Below are positions 25,732 through 34,252 of a stretch of DNA of 41,516 nt, piece after piece. The stretch lies in NCBI GenBank assembly GCA_016189835.1, contig JACPRU010000007.1:1-41516 (forward strand). The letters are read 5' to 3'. The position numbers and the translations under genes are program-made. Origin of the DNA: Deltaproteobacteria bacterium (GTDB lineage Bacteria > Desulfobacterota > Binatia > JACPRU01). Within the stretch, counting starts at the first letter, position 1. Every line of letters starts with the position of its first letter. The notes beneath the pieces are model-generated. The model did no database searches, was not told where the DNA came from, and saw only the letters and a list, made by a program, of their open reading frames with translations.

Positions 25732-26541
25732 GTGCTGATCGAACGCGACCTGCGGGTCGTCACCGCGCCGAACCCCGGCTTCATGACCGGCGACGGGACC
25801 AACCAGTACCTGCTCGGCGGCCGGCGGGTGACGCTGATCGACGCCGCGCTCGGCGTCGGCCCCAATCTGGACGCGCTGCGCGCCGAGCTCGAAGCGTTCG
25901 GCGGGGTGGTCGAGCGGATCCTGATCACCCACATTCATCCCGATCATCTCGGCGGCGCGCTCGAGCTGCGCGCCGCGCTCGGCGCGCGGCTCGGCATGCA
26001 CGCCAGCCGCCGAGGCTACGGCGGAGTCGATCCCGATTGGCTCTACCAGGACGGCGACGCGGTCCGCTTCGACGGCGGGGTGCTGCGCGTCGTGCACACC
26101 CCCGGTCACGAGTCGGGGCACTGCTGCTTCTACGAACCCGAGCGCCGGTGGCTGTTCACCGGCGACCACGTGGTCGGCCAGGGAACGGTGGTGATCGCGC
26201 CGCCCAACGGCGACATGGGCGACTACATCACGTCGCTGCGCCGTCTGCTCGAGCTGCCGGCCCGGCTCCTGCTCGGTGCCCACGGTCCGGTCATCACCGA
26301 CCCGCGGGCGAAAATCCAGGAGTACATCGACCACCGGTTGATGCGCGAGCGGCAGGTGCTCGACAGCTTGCGGGCCGGGCTGCGCACGGTGCCGGAGATC
26401 GTGGCGCGGCTCTATTTCGATGTACACCCGGCTCTGCACCCCGTCGCCGAGAAATCCGTGCAGGCGCACCTGATCAAGCTCGAGCGCGAGGGCAAGGTGC
26501 GCAGCGCCGGCGGCGCCTTCGCGCCCGCCAACGCGGACTAG
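25732..26541 (+). CDS. MBL-fold metallo-hydrolase (LACTB2-like)
   Basis: 269 residues, GTG start at 25732. The metal-binding motif THIHPDHLGG (H67, H69, D71, H72) is followed by HTPGHESGH, FTGDHV and LLLGAHGPV ligands, so both zinc ions can be held. From about residue 190 a winged-helix-like C-terminal region (QVLDSLRAGLRTVPEIVARLY, VQAHLIKLEREGKV) matches the LACTB2 group of endoribonuclease or thioesterase-like hydrolases. The substrate is not evident. It stands alone, converging with the metallopeptidase lipoprotein gene. Confidence 0.9.
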   Translation: MLIERDLRVVTAPNPGFMTGDGTNQYLLGGRRVTLIDAALGVGPNLDALRAELEAFGGVVERILITHIHPDHLGGALELRAALGARLGMHASRRGYGGVDPDWLYQDGDAVRFDGGVLRVVHTPGHESGHCCFYEPERRWLFTGDHVVGQGTVVIAPPNGDMGDYITSLRRLLELPARLLLGAHGPVITDPRAKIQEYIDHRLMRERQVLDSLRAGLRTVPEIVARLYFDVHPALHPVAEKSVQAHLIKLEREGKVRSAGGAFAPANAD

Positions 26542-26562
26542 CCACTGGCGCGATCGGGCCGG

Positions 26563-27969
26563 CTAGGGCGCTCGGGCGAGATCGAGATTCAGCTGAATCC
26601 CCGCCGGGACGAACCCGGTCTTTGCCCACAGCCGCTCGGCCCGCTCGGCCGACTCGGCGGCGGGCGGCCCGAGAACGAGCAAGACCTTGTCGCCGCGCCG
26701 CTCGAGCCGGTACGGATCGGCCCCCGCGCCGGTGACGCGCTCGGACTCGACCGTGCGCTCGGCGGCCGGGTACTTGCGCTGCAGGATCTCGCTCTCGGCG
26801 GCGAAGAACTCCTCGGCATCGTCGGCGCTGTCCCAGACCGACATCCAGTGCAGGTGCAGCGCGCCGTCTCGCTCGTACGCGGCTAGCCGGTCGCCGTCCC
26901 AGCCGAGCGCTACCCGTTCCGCCCGGACGGCATCGAGGACGCTTGCCACGAGGATTCGCACCGTCAGTGCGCCGAGCGTGTTCTCTTCGACCTCGGACCA
27001 CCGGGAGTCCGAGCGGTAGTCGTCGAGACCGCCGAGACGCACGTCGGTCGGGCTGTCGGGCCGGAAGAAGAACTTCTCGGGCCAGAGGATCTGCTCGGTG
27101 GAAGCGGGGGGATGAGCCAGCAGCGCGTTCACTCCCGGCCAGCCCGCGCGCAGATAGGCGAGGGCCACGAAGCGCGCTCCCGCCAAGTACTGGAAGACCA
27201 GGGAATCGCGTAGCACCGCCGGCGTATCCGGCAGCATGGCCTCGAGTTCGGCCGGGATCGCGCCCAGGCGCGCGACCAGATCGAGCAGAGAGCCTTCCGG
27301 AAGCCCGCCGAGCACGTAGGCGAAGCCCGCGAGCGTCGCATCTCCCTCGAGGATCGCGTGCACGGCGAGCGAGCGGTCGTCGTCCGACGGGTCATCGGCC
27401 GCGGCCAGCGCAGCGAAGTGCTGGTCCTGCAGCGCATGCGTCAGCTCGTGGGCCAGCAGCATCTCGTTGACCAGGTCGCGGCGCAGAATGAATTGCAGCA
27501 CGTCGACCATCCATCCGGCGGACGGCACACCGGACGGAACGAGGAACAGCTTGCCGGCGTGGGGATCGTAGAAGCCGGCGATCTGGGCGGTGTACAGCTT
27601 GAGCAGCGCCTCACCGAGATCGACGCCCTCGGGCAGCAGGCCGAGCCGCTCGTAGACGCGCTGCAGCCCGTGGATCTGCTGCGGCGAATACTGCCGGGCG
27701 AGCTCCCCCTGGAGGTAACGGCGCAGTTCCTCCGCCGACTTGACCTCCATCGGCACCGGCGTGACGAACGGGAGGCCGCGCAACTCCGCGATGCCGCGCT
27801 CGATGCGTGCGGCCGCGGACTCGTTGATCCCTCCGTCCCGCACGATCGAGTAGCTGCACGCCGAGAACAGCGACAACGTGCACAGGGCAAGAGCCCGCCC
27901 GGGGAGGAAACGGCGCGCGCTTGTGGCACGCGGCGGCGGGTCCCCGGACGAACGCCCGGGTCGGATCAT
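26563..27969 (-). CDS. Putative HExxH zinc metallopeptidase lipoprotein
   Basis: 468 residues. A lipoprotein signal (ALALCTLSLFSAC) gives a lipidated Cys at 38. The zinc site is HELTH (H174, E175, H178), with E208 in ILEGDAT as the likely third ligand, a gluzincin arrangement. The region before it (AQIAGFYDPHAGKLFLVP) fits envelope metallopeptidases of uncharacterised families. The C-terminal ~200 residues have no motif I recognise. The start overlaps the rlpA-like stop by four bases, so it is probably made with RlpA and acts on the cell envelope. Peptidase activity is predicted, not shown. Confidence 0.75.
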   Translation of the reverse strand: MIRPGRSSGDPPPRATSARRFLPGRALALCTLSLFSACSYSIVRDGGINESAAARIERGIAELRGLPFVTPVPMEVKSAEELRRYLQGELARQYSPQQIHGLQRVYERLGLLPEGVDLGEALLKLYTAQIAGFYDPHAGKLFLVPSGVPSAGWMVDVLQFILRRDLVNEMLLAHELTHALQDQHFAALAAADDPSDDDRSLAVHAILEGDATLAGFAYVLGGLPEGSLLDLVARLGAIPAELEAMLPDTPAVLRDSLVFQYLAGARFVALAYLRAGWPGVNALLAHPPASTEQILWPEKFFFRPDSPTDVRLGGLDDYRSDSRWSEVEENTLGALTVRILVASVLDAVRAERVALGWDGDRLAAYERDGALHLHWMSVWDSADDAEEFFAAESEILQRKYPAAERTVESERVTGAGADPYRLERRGDKVLLVLGPPAAESAERAERLWAKTGFVPAGIQLNLDLARAP

Positions 27970-28649
27970 CTACGGGTTTCTTCGACGATCATCGCAGGAA
28001 GGCCGCCGCGCGACAGCTCGCGAGCCAGCACGAAGGCGTCGTTCCGTCGATCGAACGGACCGACCCGAACCCGGTAGTAGCGGGCGGTGCCGGTGCGAAG
28101 CTCGCTCATGTAGACGTTCGCGAGGCGTCCCGCGAGGTCGGAGCGCAGGGCGAGGGCTCTGGCTCCATCGCGGAAGGCTCCCGCCTGTACGGCGTAGGCG
28201 ACCACACCCGGGGGCCCGTCCACCTCGTCGATGGACTCGAGACGAACCTGCGCGGTGCCCGGCCCGACCATCCCGATCTCCCGTGCCGCCGCGTGTGACA
28301 AATCGATGATGCGACCCTTGGCGAAGGGGCCGCGGTCGTTGACGCGGACCTCCACCGATTTGCCGTTGTCGAGGTTGGTGACCGCCAGTCGCGTACCGTG
28401 CGGCAGCGTCTGGTGAGCGGCCGTCATGTCCGAGGAGTCGTAGACCTCGCCGTTCGAGGTGCGGTTGCCGTGAAAGCCGGGCCCGTACCAGGAGGCGACG
28501 CCGACCTCGACGTAACGGCCACCGGCCGGTCCCGGCGCCGGCCGCCAACCGGCCAGCGGCGGCAGAGAGCAGCCGCCCGCAAGCAGCAGCCAAGCCGCAC
28601 CGAGCGCGACGGAGATCCGCCCCCCGCGATTGACCCCCCTGCGCGGCAT
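27966..28649 (-). CDS. rlpA: RlpA-family septal ring lytic transglycosylase lipoprotein
   Basis: 227 residues from ATG 28649. A lipoprotein signal ends near LLLAGGC (Cys 27). Residues ~43-135 are the double-psi beta-barrel of RlpA (GVASWYGPGFHGNRTSNGE, MTAAHQTLPHGTRL, VRVNDRGPF with the catalytic Asp), and residues ~150-225 are a SPOR domain (AYAVQAGAFRD, YYRVRVGPF) that binds denuded glycan at the division site. RlpA cleaves such naked glycan strands. A longer upstream frame exists, but only this start puts the signal peptide at the N-terminus. The HExxH lipoprotein follows with overlap. Confidence 0.93.
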   Translation of the reverse strand: MPRRGVNRGGRISVALGAAWLLLAGGCSLPPLAGWRPAPGPAGGRYVEVGVASWYGPGFHGNRTSNGEVYDSSDMTAAHQTLPHGTRLAVTNLDNGKSVEVRVNDRGPFAKGRIIDLSHAAAREIGMVGPGTAQVRLESIDEVDGPPGVVAYAVQAGAFRDGARALALRSDLAGRLANVYMSELRTGTARYYRVRVGPFDRRNDAFVLARELSRGGLPAMIVEETRR

Positions 28650-28708
28650 CAGGGCGGCGTTACCAGAGATGGGGGAAGACGTCCAGATGGAGCCCTGCCT
28701 CGCGCGCC

Positions 28709-28750
28709 GGCCGGACGCAGGCCAACGCAGGCCGGACGCAGGCCGGACAT
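28709..28750. repeat. Short tandem repeat, about four copies of an 11-bp unit
   Basis: Unit GGCCGGACGCA at 28709, a ten-base variant GGCCAACGCA at 28720, the full unit at 28730 and a partial unit at 28741. It ends two bases before the TTGACA box of the next promoter, in the gap between divergent rlpA and the hydroxyacyl-CoA dehydrogenase. Confidence 0.8.
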
Positions 28751-28752
28751 TC

Positions 28753-28782
28753 TTGACAGGATGCGTCACGAGCCGCTATCTG
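28753..28782 (+). promoter_or_regulatory. Putative sigma-70 promoter of the beta-oxidation pair
   Basis: Perfect TTGACA (28753-28758), an 18-bp spacer and TATCTG (28777-28782), about 58 bp before the dehydrogenase ATG. Confidence 0.55.
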
Positions 28783-28839
28783 GCGCGGCCACTCTCGGGA
28801 GCTTCCGCGACTCAAGAAATAGGGGGGAGCATCTTCGTC

Positions 28840-30150
28840 ATGACGTCGACGACCACAGAGGTCCGCAAGGTCGCCGTGCTGGGAGCCAACGGCGTGATGG
28901 GCTCGGGCAGCGGCGAGCTGTTCGCGGCCCACGGCATTCCTACGTTCCTTCTCGCGCGCGACCACGAGAAAGCGCGCGAAGGGCTCGATCGAGCCGTGGC
29001 GCTGGCGAAGTCGGAGAAGCTCGCCGACGTCATTCGCCTCGGCACCTATGATCGGGACCTTCCCGGGGCGGTGGGCGAGGCGGATCTGATTCTCGAATCC
29101 CTGGCCGAGGATCTGACCCTCAAGCGACGGTTCTTCGCCACGGTGGACCGCCATCGCCGGCCGGGCTCGATCGTCGCCACGGTCTCTTCCGGCCTGTCGA
29201 TCGCCGCGATGGCGGAGGGGAGGAGCGAGGACTTTCGCCGCAATTTCCTCGGCATCCATCTCTTCAACCCGCCGAACGTGATCACCGGATGCGAGGTCGT
29301 CGCGCACGCCGAGACCTCACCCGAGGTGGTCGAGTTCGTGGTCCGGCTGCTCGAGCGGCACCTCGGCCGCAAGGTGGTGCGCACGGCGGATCTGCCCGCC
29401 TTCGCGGGCAACCGGGTCGGGTTCAAGGTGCTGAACGAGGTTGCGCAACTCGCCGCCGAGCACGGCGTCGCCTTCGTCGACATGCTGGTCGGCCCGCACA
29501 CCGGACGGGCCATGGCTCCGCTCGTCACCACCGACCTCGTGGGATGGGACGTGCACCGCGCGATCGTCGACAATCTGTACCGCCATACCGCCGACGAGGC
29601 GCACGACTGCTTCGCGTTCCCGCCCTACATGGCGAAGCTCATGGACTCCGGCCATCTCGGCGACAAGACGCCGGGGAAGGGCGGCTTCTATCGCCGGGTG
29701 CGCGACGGCGGCAAGACCGAGGTCTACGTTCTCGACCCGGCGCGCGGCGAGTATCGCGCGGCGCACGATTCGCTGGTCGACGCTCCCGACTTCGTGCCGC
29801 GCATGAAACGGTTCCATCGCGCCGGGCGCTACCGCGAGGCGATGGCGGTCCTGCTCGAAGCGCGGGGCTGGGAGGCCGACCTTCTGCGCCGGGTGATTCT
29901 CGGCTATGTTAGCTATGGTTTGAATCGCGTCGGCGAGGTCGTGAAGGAAGCGCGTGACGTGGACCGCATCATGGGATTCGGCTTCAACTGGGCGCCGCCC
30001 TCCGTGCTGGTCGACTTGATGGGCGTCGAGAAGGTCGTGGCGGCGCTCGAGCGCGCGAAGCTCGTGGTGCCGAGCGTGTTGACCACCGGCCGTCCCGACC
30101 GCTGGTTCCGCGAGCCGAACGTCGACGTCGGGCGCTTCTTCGTCGGCTGA
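28840..30150 (+). CDS. 3-hydroxyacyl-CoA dehydrogenase
   Basis: 436 residues from ATG 28840, with AGGGGGGAG upstream. An NAD-binding Rossmann start (KVAVLGANGVMGSGSGE), ESLAEDLTLKRRFF, the catalytic-His region NFLGIHLFNPPN and the C-terminal helical domain (FAGNRVGFKVLNEV, GWDVHRAIVDNLY) are as in FadB/HBD-type dehydrogenases. It oxidises 3-hydroxyacyl-CoA to the keto form. The glycine loop is GxNGxMG rather than strict GxGxxG, as in related large-subunit dehydrogenases. There is no fused hydratase. The thiolase follows after 16 bp, so the two carry out the last steps of a beta-oxidation-like pathway. Confidence 0.9.
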   Translation: MTSTTTEVRKVAVLGANGVMGSGSGELFAAHGIPTFLLARDHEKAREGLDRAVALAKSEKLADVIRLGTYDRDLPGAVGEADLILESLAEDLTLKRRFFATVDRHRRPGSIVATVSSGLSIAAMAEGRSEDFRRNFLGIHLFNPPNVITGCEVVAHAETSPEVVEFVVRLLERHLGRKVVRTADLPAFAGNRVGFKVLNEVAQLAAEHGVAFVDMLVGPHTGRAMAPLVTTDLVGWDVHRAIVDNLYRHTADEAHDCFAFPPYMAKLMDSGHLGDKTPGKGGFYRRVRDGGKTEVYVLDPARGEYRAAHDSLVDAPDFVPRMKRFHRAGRYREAMAVLLEARGWEADLLRRVILGYVSYGLNRVGEVVKEARDVDRIMGFGFNWAPPSVLVDLMGVEKVVAALERAKLVVPSVLTTGRPDRWFREPNVDVGRFFVG

Positions 30151-30166
30151 AGCAGAGGAGAGGATC

Positions 30167-31399
30167 ATGGCGAATCAACGGGTGTACGTCCTCGGCGGAG
30201 CGCAGACCGACTTCGCCCGCAACTGGTCGAAGGAAGGGAAGCACATCTCGGCCATGATCCGCGAAGCCGCGGCGGGCGGCCTCGAGGCCACCGGCATCGA
30301 GGCGAAGGAGGTCCAGGTCGGGCACGTGGGCAACTTCGCGGCCGAGCTCTACTCCATGCAGGGACACCTCGGCGCGTTTCTGGTCGAGGTCGACCCGGCG
30401 TTCTCGGGCCTGCCGACGGCGCGCCACGAGGCCGCCTGCGCATCCGGCTCGATCGCGCTGCTCGCCGCGTCGGCGGAGATCGAAGCCGGCCGCTACGAGC
30501 TGGCGATGGTCGTCGGAGTCGAGCAGATGAAGACGGTCGACCCGAAGACCGGCGGCGACTACCTCGGCACGGCGGCCTGGTACGAGAACGAGGCGAAGGG
30601 CATCGAGTTCCCGTTCCCGAAGCTGTTCGGCAAGCTCGGCGACGAGTACGACAAGCGCTTCGGCCTGAAGGACGAGCACCTGGCGCGGATCTCGGCGATC
30701 AACTACGGCAACGCCAAGCGCAACCCGCTCGCACAGACCCGCAACTGGTACATGACCGAGGACCACGCGAAGGCCACCGGCAAGTTCAACACCGTGATCG
30801 GCGGGCGCATCAAGGTGTCGGACTGCTCGCAGGTGACCGACGGGGCGGCGTCGGCGTTCCTCGCTTCCGAACGGTTCGCCGCGCAGTATGCCGAGCGGCG
30901 CGGCATGAAGCTCGAACGGATCCCGCGCATTCTCGGCTGGGGTCATCGCACGGCGCCGCTCGAATTCGCGGCCAAGATCCAAGCGAGCGAGGGTCAGCCG
31001 TACGTCCTGCCGCATACCCGCCAGGCGATCGTCGACGCCTTTCGGCGCGCCGGCCTGAAGGATGTGTGGGACGTCGCGGGGATCGAGACCCACGACTGTT
31101 TCACGACCTCGGAGTACATGGCGATCGACCACTTCGGTCTGACCCGGCCCGGCGAGTCCTGGAAGGCGATCGAGGAGGGCGTGATCGACATGGGCGGCAA
31201 GATGCCGATCAATCCGAGCGGCGGCTTGATCGGCGCGGGCCATCCGGTGGGAGCGACCGGCGTCCGCCAGGTGCTCGACGCCTGGAAGCAGGTGTCGGGA
31301 CGGGCGGGTGACTTTCAGGTGGAGAATGCTCGGCGGTTCGCCACGCTGAACATCGGCGGGAGCGGCACCACGAGCTGCGCGTTCATCGTCGGCTGTTGA
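30167..31399 (+). CDS. Thiolase, SCP2/acetyl-CoA acetyltransferase-like
   Basis: 410 residues with AGAGGAGAGG before the ATG. The nucleophile is C91 in HEAACASGSIALL; IETHDCFTTSEYMAID and GGLIGAGHPVGATGVRQ supply the catalytic His regions, and GGSGTTSC closes the chain. These motifs belong to the SCP-x type thiolases rather than FadA. It cleaves or condenses 3-ketoacyl-CoA. It probably works with the upstream dehydrogenase on fatty acid, sterol or branched acyl chains. Which chain is not visible here. Confidence 0.9.
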   Translation: MANQRVYVLGGAQTDFARNWSKEGKHISAMIREAAAGGLEATGIEAKEVQVGHVGNFAAELYSMQGHLGAFLVEVDPAFSGLPTARHEAACASGSIALLAASAEIEAGRYELAMVVGVEQMKTVDPKTGGDYLGTAAWYENEAKGIEFPFPKLFGKLGDEYDKRFGLKDEHLARISAINYGNAKRNPLAQTRNWYMTEDHAKATGKFNTVIGGRIKVSDCSQVTDGAASAFLASERFAAQYAERRGMKLERIPRILGWGHRTAPLEFAAKIQASEGQPYVLPHTRQAIVDAFRRAGLKDVWDVAGIETHDCFTTSEYMAIDHFGLTRPGESWKAIEEGVIDMGGKMPINPSGGLIGAGHPVGATGVRQVLDAWKQVSGRAGDFQVENARRFATLNIGGSGTTSCAFIVGC

Positions 31400-31409
31400 G
31401 AGCGGGTGA

Positions 31410-31433
31410 CGCTCCCTCCCGCCAAGGGGAGCG
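31410..31433 (+). other. Short hairpin in the thiolase-dnaB gap
   Basis: CGCTCCC (31410-31416) pairs perfectly with GGGAGCG (31427-31433) around ten bases. No T-run follows. It ends just ahead of the GGAGGAGG ribosome site of dnaB. Confidence 0.4.
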
Positions 31434-31449
31434 GAGCGGAGGAGGTGTC

Positions 31450-32811
31450 GTGGAACAGTCCTCGCCGAAGGTGCCGCCGCACAGCCTCGAGGCGGAGGCG
31501 GCGGTGCTGGGCGGGATCCTGCTCGACAACACCGCGCTCGACCGCGCCGCGGAAGTCTTGACGGCGGAGGACTTCTATCGGGAAGCCCACCGCAAGGTCT
31601 TCCGCGCCGCGCTCGAGCTGTCGCAGCGGTCGGAGCCGGTGGACCTGCTGACGCTGACCGAGGCGCTGAAGACGCGGGGCGAGCTCGCCGACGTCGGCGG
31701 CGCCGCGTACGTCAGCGAGCTGGCCGACCGGGCGCTGTCGGCCGCGAACATCCAGTACCACGCGCGCATCGTGCGCGAGAAATCGATCCTGCGCAGCCTG
31801 ATCGCGACGGCCTCGGAGATCGTCGCGCGCGGTTACGAGGCGCGCGAGGAGGTCGGCCGCTTCGTCGACGAGGCGGAACAAGCGATCTATCGGATCGCCG
31901 AGAGGAGGACCCGCGCGTCGTTCACGCGCGTCGGCGAGCTGATCACCGACACCTTCCGCCAGATCGAGCAGCTCTACGAGCGCAAGGAGATGGTGACCGG
32001 GGTGCCGACCGGGTTCACCGATCTCGACCGCATGACCGCCGGGTTGCAGCCCTCCGATCTGATCATCGTCGCCGGCCGCCCGAGCATGGGCAAGACGAGC
32101 TTCTGTCTGAACATCGCAGAGCACGTGGCGATCGAGAAGGGGATCGGAGTCGCGGTCTTCTCGCTGGAGATGTCGAAGGAGCAGCTCGTGCTGCGCCTGC
32201 TGTGCTCGCAGGCGCGAGTCGACCTCGCCAAGGTGCGCACCGGCTTCCTCGCCCAGAAGGATTTTCCCCGCCTGGCGGAAGCCGCGGGGCGGATTCACGA
32301 CGCTCCGATCTTCGTCGACGACACGCCGGCGCTGTCGGCGCTGGAGCTTCGCGCCAAGGCCCGGCGCCTGAGGCGCGACAAGGAGGCGAACCTCGGGCTC
32401 GTCGTCGTCGACTACCTGCAGCTGATGCGGGGCTCCGGCACGCGCGACGAGAGCCGAGAGCAGGAGATTTCGCAGATCTCGGGCTCGCTCAAGGCGCTGG
32501 CCAAGGAGCTGCGGCTGCCGGTGATCGCCCTGTCACAGCTCAACCGCCAGGTCGAGGGGCGAAGCCCGCCCAAGCCGCGCATGGCGGATCTGCGCGAGTC
32601 CGGCGCCATCGAGCAGGACGCCGACGTGATCGCGTTCATCTACCGCGACGAGCTCTACAATCCGCAGAGCCGCGACCAGGGCGTCGCGGAGATCATCGTC
32701 GCCAAGCAGCGCAACGGCCCGATCGGCGACGTCCGGCTGGCGTTTCGCAACGAGTACACCCGCTTCGAGAACCTCGAGGAGGCGGCGCCGGATCTGCCGG
32801 CCGAGGCGTGA
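31450..32811 (+). CDS. dnaB: Replicative DNA helicase DnaB
   Basis: 453 residues, taken from GTG 31450 with a strong GGAGGAGG site. The N-terminal primase-binding domain (PPHSLEAEAAVLGGILLDN) is followed by the RecA-like motor with Walker A GRPSMGKT (209-216), VFSLEMSKEQL, VVVDYLQLM and LSQLNRQVEGR. It unwinds DNA at the fork. There is no intein. It lies 50 bp after the thiolase and not beside rplI or alr, its common neighbours. Confidence 0.96.
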   Translation: MEQSSPKVPPHSLEAEAAVLGGILLDNTALDRAAEVLTAEDFYREAHRKVFRAALELSQRSEPVDLLTLTEALKTRGELADVGGAAYVSELADRALSAANIQYHARIVREKSILRSLIATASEIVARGYEAREEVGRFVDEAEQAIYRIAERRTRASFTRVGELITDTFRQIEQLYERKEMVTGVPTGFTDLDRMTAGLQPSDLIIVAGRPSMGKTSFCLNIAEHVAIEKGIGVAVFSLEMSKEQLVLRLLCSQARVDLAKVRTGFLAQKDFPRLAEAAGRIHDAPIFVDDTPALSALELRAKARRLRRDKEANLGLVVVDYLQLMRGSGTRDESREQEISQISGSLKALAKELRLPVIALSQLNRQVEGRSPPKPRMADLRESGAIEQDADVIAFIYRDELYNPQSRDQGVAEIIVAKQRNGPIGDVRLAFRNEYTRFENLEEAAPDLPAEA

Positions 32812-32901
32812 GCCGGGCCCCCGGGGCGAGACGCCGGGTGCGCGCGCCGCGCCGGTGCCGAACCGAGCATCGGGTCGAAGCCGGATCGGTGCCAAGGCGG
32901 T

Positions 32902-33549
32902 TCAGACGCCGAGCATCGCCCGCTCCTCGGCGATCGAGGACCGGAAGGAGGGGCGCTCGTGGACGGCCGAGAGGTAGGCGGCCAGCTTCGGCCAGCGTCG
33001 CGCATCGACTCCGAAGCCCGCGAGGAACAGGTTCACGAACTGGCTGGCGACGCCGATGTCGCCGACCGTGAACTGCCGGCCGACCAGCGTGGCGGCGCCG
33101 GGGGCGAGCTCGCTCTCGAGGTAATCGAGCATCGGCGGCAGCTCCTCCTCGAACGCCTTCTGGACCATCGCCTCGTCGGTCTTCTGGTTGAAGAAGCGCG
33201 GCGCGACCACCTTCGGGAAGAAGATCTTCGGCCCGATGATCGTCACCAGGCCGCCGTCGGCGTACTCCTCGAACCACAGCGCGCGCGCGTAGTCGTAGGG
33301 ATCCGATGGGTAGAGCGGGGGATTCGGGTGAATGCGCTCGAGGTAGGCGAGGATCACCGAGGAGTCGGCCAGCGTCTTGTCCCCGTCGCGGAAGGCGGGA
33401 ACCTTCCCGAGCGGACTGATCTTGCGGTACTCGGGGCTGACGTTCACCGGGACCACCGGATCGAGATCGTAGGCCACGCGCTTCTCGGCGAGCGCCACGC
33501 GAACCTTGCGAACGAACGGCGAGAGTGCGACTCCGTAGACGGTGGGCAT
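32902..33549 (-). CDS. Glutathione S-transferase family protein
   Basis: 215 residues. The thioredoxin-like N-terminal domain (VYGVALSPFVRKVRVALAEK, NVSPEYRKISPLGKVPAF, ADSSVILAYLER) is followed by an all-helical C-terminal domain (ALWFEEYAD, TVGDIGVASQFVN). Ser in the SPF motif is the likely thiol-activating residue. Substrate unknown; such proteins detoxify electrophiles or serve aromatic catabolism. It follows thiE on the same strand but is separated by 61 bp holding an operator-like dyad, so it may be separately controlled. It converges with dnaB. Confidence 0.9.
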   Translation of the reverse strand: MPTVYGVALSPFVRKVRVALAEKRVAYDLDPVVPVNVSPEYRKISPLGKVPAFRDGDKTLADSSVILAYLERIHPNPPLYPSDPYDYARALWFEEYADGGLVTIIGPKIFFPKVVAPRFFNQKTDEAMVQKAFEEELPPMLDYLESELAPGAATLVGRQFTVGDIGVASQFVNLFLAGFGVDARRWPKLAAYLSAVHERPSFRSSIAEERAMLGV

Positions 33550-33594
33550 GTCGGCCTCCTTGTGCGAGCTGCCGCCCGCGCGTGGGCGGACTGA

Positions 33595-33610
33595 TTAACC
33601 GACGGGTTAA
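33595..33610. promoter_or_regulatory. Operator-like perfect dyad upstream of the glutathione transferase
   Basis: TTAACC (33595-33600), GACG, GGTTAA (33605-33610): perfect six-base arms in an AT-rich patch of an otherwise GC-rich gap, 45 bp before the transferase start. The size and symmetry suit a TetR-like repressor. No regulator gene of that type is in the window. Confidence 0.5.
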
Positions 33611-34252
33611 CTACTGCGGCCGCCGAGTCGAGTCAAGCCGCGCGAGCACCCGCCGCACGGTGGCGGAGACGTCCGGGGCGGCGGTGAGGGCGGAGATCAT
33701 CGCCACGGCGTCGGCGCCGGCCTCGAGAACCGCGGCGGCGCTGTCCTCGTCGATGCCGCCGATCGCCACGATCGGCACGTCGACCCCGCGCCGCACGGCC
33801 CTCAGCGCGTCGAGGCCCCGCGGCGTGTAGCCGGTGTGCTTGCTCGAGGTCGCGAAGATCGGCCCAAATCCGATGTAGTCCGCGCCGGCGGCGGCCGCGG
33901 CGCGCGCTTGCTCCCGGTCGTGGGTGGAGACGCCGATCCAGCATCGCTCGCCCATCCATCGGCGGGCCGGGGCGATGGGAAGGTCGGTTTGGCCGAGGTG
34001 CACGCCGTCGGCCCCGCAGGCCAGAGCGACGTCCACGCGGTCGTTGACGAGAAAGACCGCGCCGTGCCGCCGCGACAGCTCGCGGCAGGCGCAGGCGGCC
34101 GCGAACAGGGCCGCCGAGCCCGCCGGCCTCCAGCGCAGCTGAAGGATCCGCGCGCCGCCGGCGAGCAGCTGCCGCGCGAGATCGACGACGTCTCGGCCGG
34201 CTTCGCCCGGGTCGGCGATGGCATAGAGTCGGGACGGAAGCGGGCGGCTCAC
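33611..34252 (-). CDS. thiE: Thiamine-phosphate synthase
   Basis: 213 residues. The TIM-barrel motifs are RLYAIADP, LQLRW, FLVNDRVDVALACGADGVHLGQ, GVSTHD, YIGFGPIFATSSKHT and VAIGGI. It joins the thiazole and pyrimidine halves of thiamine. The start is a GTG overlapping the ntrC stop (GTGA), an unusual coupling of a vitamin gene to a nitrogen regulator. The rest of the thiamine pathway is not in the window. Confidence 0.93.
   Translation of the reverse strand: MSRPLPSRLYAIADPGEAGRDVVDLARQLLAGGARILQLRWRPAGSAALFAAACACRELSRRHGAVFLVNDRVDVALACGADGVHLGQTDLPIAPARRWMGERCWIGVSTHDREQARAAAAAGADYIGFGPIFATSSKHTGYTPRGLDALRAVRRGVDVPIVAIGGIDEDSAAAVLEAGADAVAMISALTAAPDVSATVRRVLARLDSTRRPQ

Noticed and set aside
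28709-28750. Possible CRISPR-like repeat array
   Set aside because: The units are 11 bp and directly adjacent, without spacers, and no cas gene is present.
31410-31433. Terminator between the thiolase and dnaB
   Set aside because: The stem is only seven base pairs and no T-run follows.
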